A stretch of 8,399 nt of DNA from an uncultured bacterium. GTDB lineage: Bacteria; Bacteroidota; Bacteroidia; Bacteroidales; Bacteroidaceae. The stretch spans positions 1 through 8,399 of the forward strand of contig CAJMQT010000082.1 in assembly GCA_905215655.1 (NCBI GenBank). The letters run 5' to 3'. Below are positions 6,337 through 8,399 of the stretch, piece after piece (within the stretch, counting starts at the first letter, position 1; each line of letters begins with the position of its first letter). A model generated the notes under the pieces. It was not told the origin of the DNA and did not search any database. It was given only the letters and a program-made list of their open reading frames with translations. Both the position numbers and the translations under genes were made by a program.

Positions 6337-7046
6337 CAATTATGCACCAGCGTTCCGATTTCCTCGCCGTTCATAACCTTCTTTAAGTTGCCGACGATGT
6401 CCATGTTGAAGACGTAAATCGGCAGGTTGTTCTCCTTGCACATGGTCGTTGCCGTAAGGTCCATCACCTTCAAACCGCGGGTGTATATCTCGTCGTAAGT
6501 TATCTCGCTGAACTTCGTCGCCGTAGGATCTTTCTCGGGGTCGGCGGTGTAAATGCCGTCAACGCGCGTGCCTTTAAGCATTACGTCAGCCTCTATCTCG
6601 ATGCCCCGGAGCGACGAACCGGTGTCGGTGGTGAAGTAGGGAGAGCCTGTTCCGGCGCTGAATATGCAGACGTAGCCCGCCTCCATCGCCTCGATAGCTT
6701 TCCACTTGCTGTAAAATTCGCCTATCGGCTCCATGCGGATTGCCGTCAACACCTTTGTCTTGACGCCCAAGGCGCCGAGCGCCGAACTGAGGGCGAGCGA
6801 GTTGATGACCGTCGCGCACATACCCATCTGGTCGCCTTTGACGCGGTCAAAGCCTTTCCCGGCTCCGCTGAGACCGCGGAATATGTTTCCGCCGCCTATC
6901 ACGATGCCTATCTGCACGCCCATTTCATGCACTTCCTTTATCTGTCTTGCATAGTCGTTGAGACGCTCCGGGTCGATACCGAAGTTCTGTTTGCCCATCA
7001 GGCTCTCGCCGCTGAGCTTCAATAAAATTCTTTTATACTTAGCCAT
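6336..7046 (-). CDS. pyrH: Uridylate kinase (UMP kinase)
   Basis: This 236-residue protein belongs to the amino acid kinase family and matches the usual bacterial PyrH length. It phosphorylates UMP to UDP with ATP in pyrimidine nucleotide synthesis, in the cytoplasm; studied bacterial homologues are hexamers activated by GTP and inhibited by UTP. Motifs seen: KLSGES at 10-15 (phosphate-binding lysine K10), IGGGNIFRG at 50-58, GDQMGM at 71-76, GTGSPYFTTD at 132-141 and DGIYTADP at 163-170. The ATG at 7044-7046 gives the standard MAKYKRILLKLSGE start. The 87-nt gap after birA has no recognisable promoter, so it is probably co-transcribed with yraN and birA, but a distal promoter with a weak match cannot be excluded. 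The TGA stop runs directly into the heptad hairpin. Confidence 0.97.
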   Translation of the reverse strand: MAKYKRILLKLSGESLMGKQNFGIDPERLNDYARQIKEVHEMGVQIGIVIGGGNIFRGLSGAGKGFDRVKGDQMGMCATVINSLALSSALGALGVKTKVLTAIRMEPIGEFYSKWKAIEAMEAGYVCIFSAGTGSPYFTTDTGSSLRGIEIEADVMLKGTRVDGIYTADPEKDPTATKFSEITYDEIYTRGLKVMDLTATTMCKENNLPIYVFNMDIVGNLKKVMNGEEIGTLVHN

Positions 7047-7100
7047 AAAAACCTTATATTAATTCATTATTGATTATTCTAAATTGACTTGACGCCGATT

Positions 7101-7135
7101 TTAACTCTTAATTCATAACTCTTAACTCTTAATTC
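7101..7135. repeat. Single heptad tract, no opposing arm (copy 3)
   Basis: Five consecutive 7-bp units read TTAACTC, TTAATTC, ATAACTC, TTAACTC, TTAATTC on the plus strand. The units match the right arm of the hairpin at 6207-6336, but no complementary arm lies nearby, so no comparable stem can form. The tract starts within the TGA stop codon of birA and occupies the gap before pyrH. It may be half of a hairpin element, or a tract that later gains a partner. Confidence 0.8.
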
Positions 7136-7865
7136 ACAAGAACCTCACCTCCTTGAAGGCGTATCTGCCCGGTTTGCCGTCGGTGCGCCGCAGTATGAGG
7201 TGCCCGTCGGGCTCTATCCGCTCGATGTCGGCGGAGAACACGCCGGCGGCGTCTTTATATCTGAACGTGCCCTCGCGGCGATAGAGGGCGGCGGCGTACA
7301 GACGGTCGATGTCGTCGTAACGCCGTGCGTCGACCATGCCGAGATAGCTCCGCACGTTGGTTATCAGAGAGTGGAGCAGCGCCTCGCGGTCGGTCTCTCG
7401 CCCCGTTATGTTGAACAGCGAGACGGGGTTCGGCGCGTCACTTACAAACGTCCGCTGGTTGACGTTCAGTCCGGTGCCGGATATGCAGTCGCCGACAAAT
7501 CGTCCGCAGACGTTACATTCAGACAGCGTGCCGCTGATTTTGTTGTCGCGCCAGTACACGTCGTTGGGCCATTTTACGGTTATTCCGTCGACCATCGCCG
7601 ACAAGGTGTCTTTTATTGCCAGCGCCATTGCTTCGAGCATGACAAACTGTCGGGCTGCGGGCAGCTCCTTGGGGCGCATCTTTATGCTGAAAAGCAGGTT
7701 GCGGCACGCCTCGCTCTCCCACGAGTTTTGCCCCTGTCCGCGTCCTGCCGTCTGATATTCAGCCGTCGCGACGGTGAGCAGTCGCCCCTCCTCTCCGTCG
7801 TAACGGCGCAGGAATAGGTTGGTAGAGTCGGTGCTGTCGAGCCTTATTATCTTTACGTCATCCAT
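7134..7865 (-). CDS. birA: Biotin--[acetyl-CoA-carboxylase] ligase
   Basis: This 243-residue biotin protein ligase activates biotin as biotinyl-5'-AMP and transfers it to the acceptor lysine of biotin carboxyl carrier domains in the cytoplasm. Motifs in order: the biotinyl-AMP loop GRGQGQNSWES at 41-51 with NLLFSI at 56-61, VKWPNDVYW at 97-105, KISGTLSE at 109-116, and GTGLNVN at 130-136. A small C-terminal domain follows. There is no N-terminal helix-turn-helix, so this is the enzyme-only class and not the biotin operon repressor; the name birA is used for the ligase only. ATG at 7863-7865 is preferred over an in-frame TTG 15 nt upstream because the TTG would lie inside yraN. The gap to the yraN stop is 4 nt, so the two genes form an operon. 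Confidence 0.93.
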   Translation of the reverse strand: MDDVKIIRLDSTDSTNLFLRRYDGEEGRLLTVATAEYQTAGRGQGQNSWESEACRNLLFSIKMRPKELPAARQFVMLEAMALAIKDTLSAMVDGITVKWPNDVYWRDNKISGTLSECNVCGRFVGDCISGTGLNVNQRTFVSDAPNPVSLFNITGRETDREALLHSLITNVRSYLGMVDARRYDDIDRLYAAALYRREGTFRYKDAAGVFSADIERIEPDGHLILRRTDGKPGRYAFKEVRFL

Positions 7866-7869
7866 CCGT

Positions 7870-8238
7870 TCAATAGGCAAGGGGCAGAAAAGCGTCCTCG
7901 ATATGGTTGATTTTACAATTCTCGCTGTTGGTTCCCGTCACGCTGACGATGTCGAAACGCACGGGCATTTCGATATATTTTGCCTTGACATACCTTGCCG
8001 CGGCAAGGCTGAGATTGCGTATCTTGCGTGCGTCGACGGCAAGTTCGGGTTCCATGAGGTCGGCGTTACGGCGTGTCTTTACCTCGACGATGACGAGGCA
8101 GTCGGCGTCGATTGCCACGATGTCGAGGTCGCGGTGTCCGTCTTTCCAGTCGCGTTCCAATATTCTGAAACCTTTTCTTTCAAGATATTCGGCGGCTTTC
8201 TGTTCGCCCCATCGTCCCGTATCGTTATGTTCCGCCAT
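7870..8238 (-). CDS. yraN: UPF0102 (YraN) family endonuclease-like protein
   Basis: This 122-residue protein matches the UPF0102/YraN family, whose members have a restriction-endonuclease-like fold; the cellular role is poorly defined. The N-terminal GRWGEQKAAEYLERKGF (8-24) is the family hallmark. The nuclease-like core has D39 in DLDIVA and EVKTR at 52-56 (E52 and K54), the D...ExK arrangement of metal-dependent nucleases. An in-frame TTG 42 nt upstream would add 14 residues, but it lies upstream of the transcription start implied by the promoter at 8251-8281, so the ATG at 8236-8238 is chosen. That leaves a leader of only about 6 nt. It is first in the leftward cluster with birA (4-nt gap) and pyrH. 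Confidence 0.9.
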   Translation of the reverse strand: MAEHNDTGRWGEQKAAEYLERKGFRILERDWKDGHRDLDIVAIDADCLVIVEVKTRRNADLMEPELAVDARKIRNLSLAAARYVKAKYIEMPVRFDIVSVTGTNSENCKINHIEDAFLPLAY

Positions 8239-8250
8239 GCTGTTTTTATG

Positions 8251-8281
8251 CAAAAATAGTATTTTCCGCCCATACTTCAAA
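8251..8281 (-). promoter_or_regulatory. yraN-birA(-pyrH) promoter, Bacteroidota type
   Basis: On the minus strand a TTTG -33 box (8278-8281) and TATTTTTG -7 box (8251-8258) are separated by 19 nt, matching the phylum's consensus. Transcription would start near 8245, a few nucleotides before the yraN ATG at 8238. I found no equally good promoter before birA or pyrH, so this one may serve all three. Confidence 0.75.
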
Positions 8282-8302
8282 GGTTGTTAAAACGAAAAAT
8301 GG

Positions 8303-8310
8303 TATTTTTG
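8303..8310 (+). promoter_or_regulatory. Possible rightward -7 box
   Basis: TATTTTTG on the plus strand is an exact TAnnTTTG match, but the nearest upstream TTG (8284-8286) leaves only a 16-nt spacer, and no TTTG lies at 19-21 nt. If active it would drive a gene beyond the right edge, with the octamer array in its leader, and would be divergent from the yraN promoter. The box is seen; the rest is inferred. Confidence 0.4.
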
Positions 8311-8333
8311 CAGAAAAATCAGGAGCGTGGACG

Positions 8334-8399
8334 TTTAGAAGTATAGGAGTTTAGGAGTACAGAATAATGGAAGTACAGGAGTACAGGAGTGCAGAAGTA
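8334..8399. repeat. 8-bp-period tandem repeat, consensus TACAGGAG, open at right edge
   Basis: Eight consecutive octamers can be read in one phase: TTTAGAAG, TATAGGAG, TTTAGGAG, TACAGAAT, AATGGAAG, TACAGGAG, TACAGGAG and TGCAGAAG, then TA at the edge. A ninth in-phase unit may be ATCAGGAG at 8318-8325. The array continues past the window. It is purine-rich on the plus strand with repeated AGGAG. An ATG at 8367 opens a frame reading MEVQEYRSAEV through the repeats; I regard this as a by-product of the repeat and not a gene. Tracts of this kind are recalled from Prevotella-like genomes, and no function is known to me. Confidence 0.8.

Noticed and set aside
7047..7100. Separate promoter for pyrH
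   Set aside because: The AT-rich gap has no TTTG/TAnnTTTG pair on the minus strand; co-transcription with birA is simpler.
7866..7880. TTG start for birA five codons upstream
   Set aside because: It lies within the yraN coding end, while the ATG at 7865 directly precedes the conserved start of the ligase domain and leaves a normal 4-nt operon gap.
8367..8399. Start of a small gene reading MEVQEYRSAEV
   Set aside because: The reading comes entirely from the octamer repeat, the window ends after 11 codons, and such repeats give spurious open frames.

Overview
The window looks like a core chromosomal segment of a Bacteroidota genome, most likely order Bacteroidales and possibly Prevotellaceae. 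Three things point there. Four places carry the TAnnTTTG -7 box of the Bacteroidota primary sigma factor, three of them with a TTTG -33 box at 19-20 nt, and I see no clear Shine-Dalgarno sequence deciding a start. A small DUF4834-type membrane protein follows psd and pssA. Gene ends carry low-complexity AATTAAG heptad tracts, and an octamer tract sits at the right edge; I recall such tracts from Prevotella-like genomes. Every gene is housekeeping. I see no mobile element with a transposase, no CRISPR array, no tRNA or rRNA and no obvious defence or accessory system.

Layout, left to right. Positions 1-215 hold no gene but three consecutive hairpins: a strong bidirectional terminator (25-63), a long heptad-repeat hairpin (88-182) and a short perfect hairpin (184-206). 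Two leftward genes follow: trxA (thioredoxin, 216-530) and dnaE (DNA polymerase III alpha, 629-4333), with a probable terminator between them. A compact divergent promoter region (4334-4471) fires dnaE leftward and the psd-pssA-DUF4834 operon rightward (4472-6203). That operon carries the last two steps of phosphatidylethanolamine synthesis plus a small membrane protein of unknown role. It converges on a leftward cluster, yraN-birA-pyrH (8238 down to 6336), and the two transcription units meet head-on at a second long heptad hairpin (6207-6336). The right end (8239-8399) holds the yraN promoter, a probable rightward promoter for a gene beyond the window, and an 8-bp-period tandem repeat running off the edge.

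The gene content is ordinary. The parts worth a second look are the non-coding ones: the heptad tracts whose copies are fused to TGA stop codons and, in two of three cases, folded into near-perfect hairpins; the back-to-back promoters with matching 20-nt spacers; and the octamer array. DnaE also keeps what look like all nine metal ligands of an active PHP exonuclease. Identifications rest on motif reading; no database search was run.
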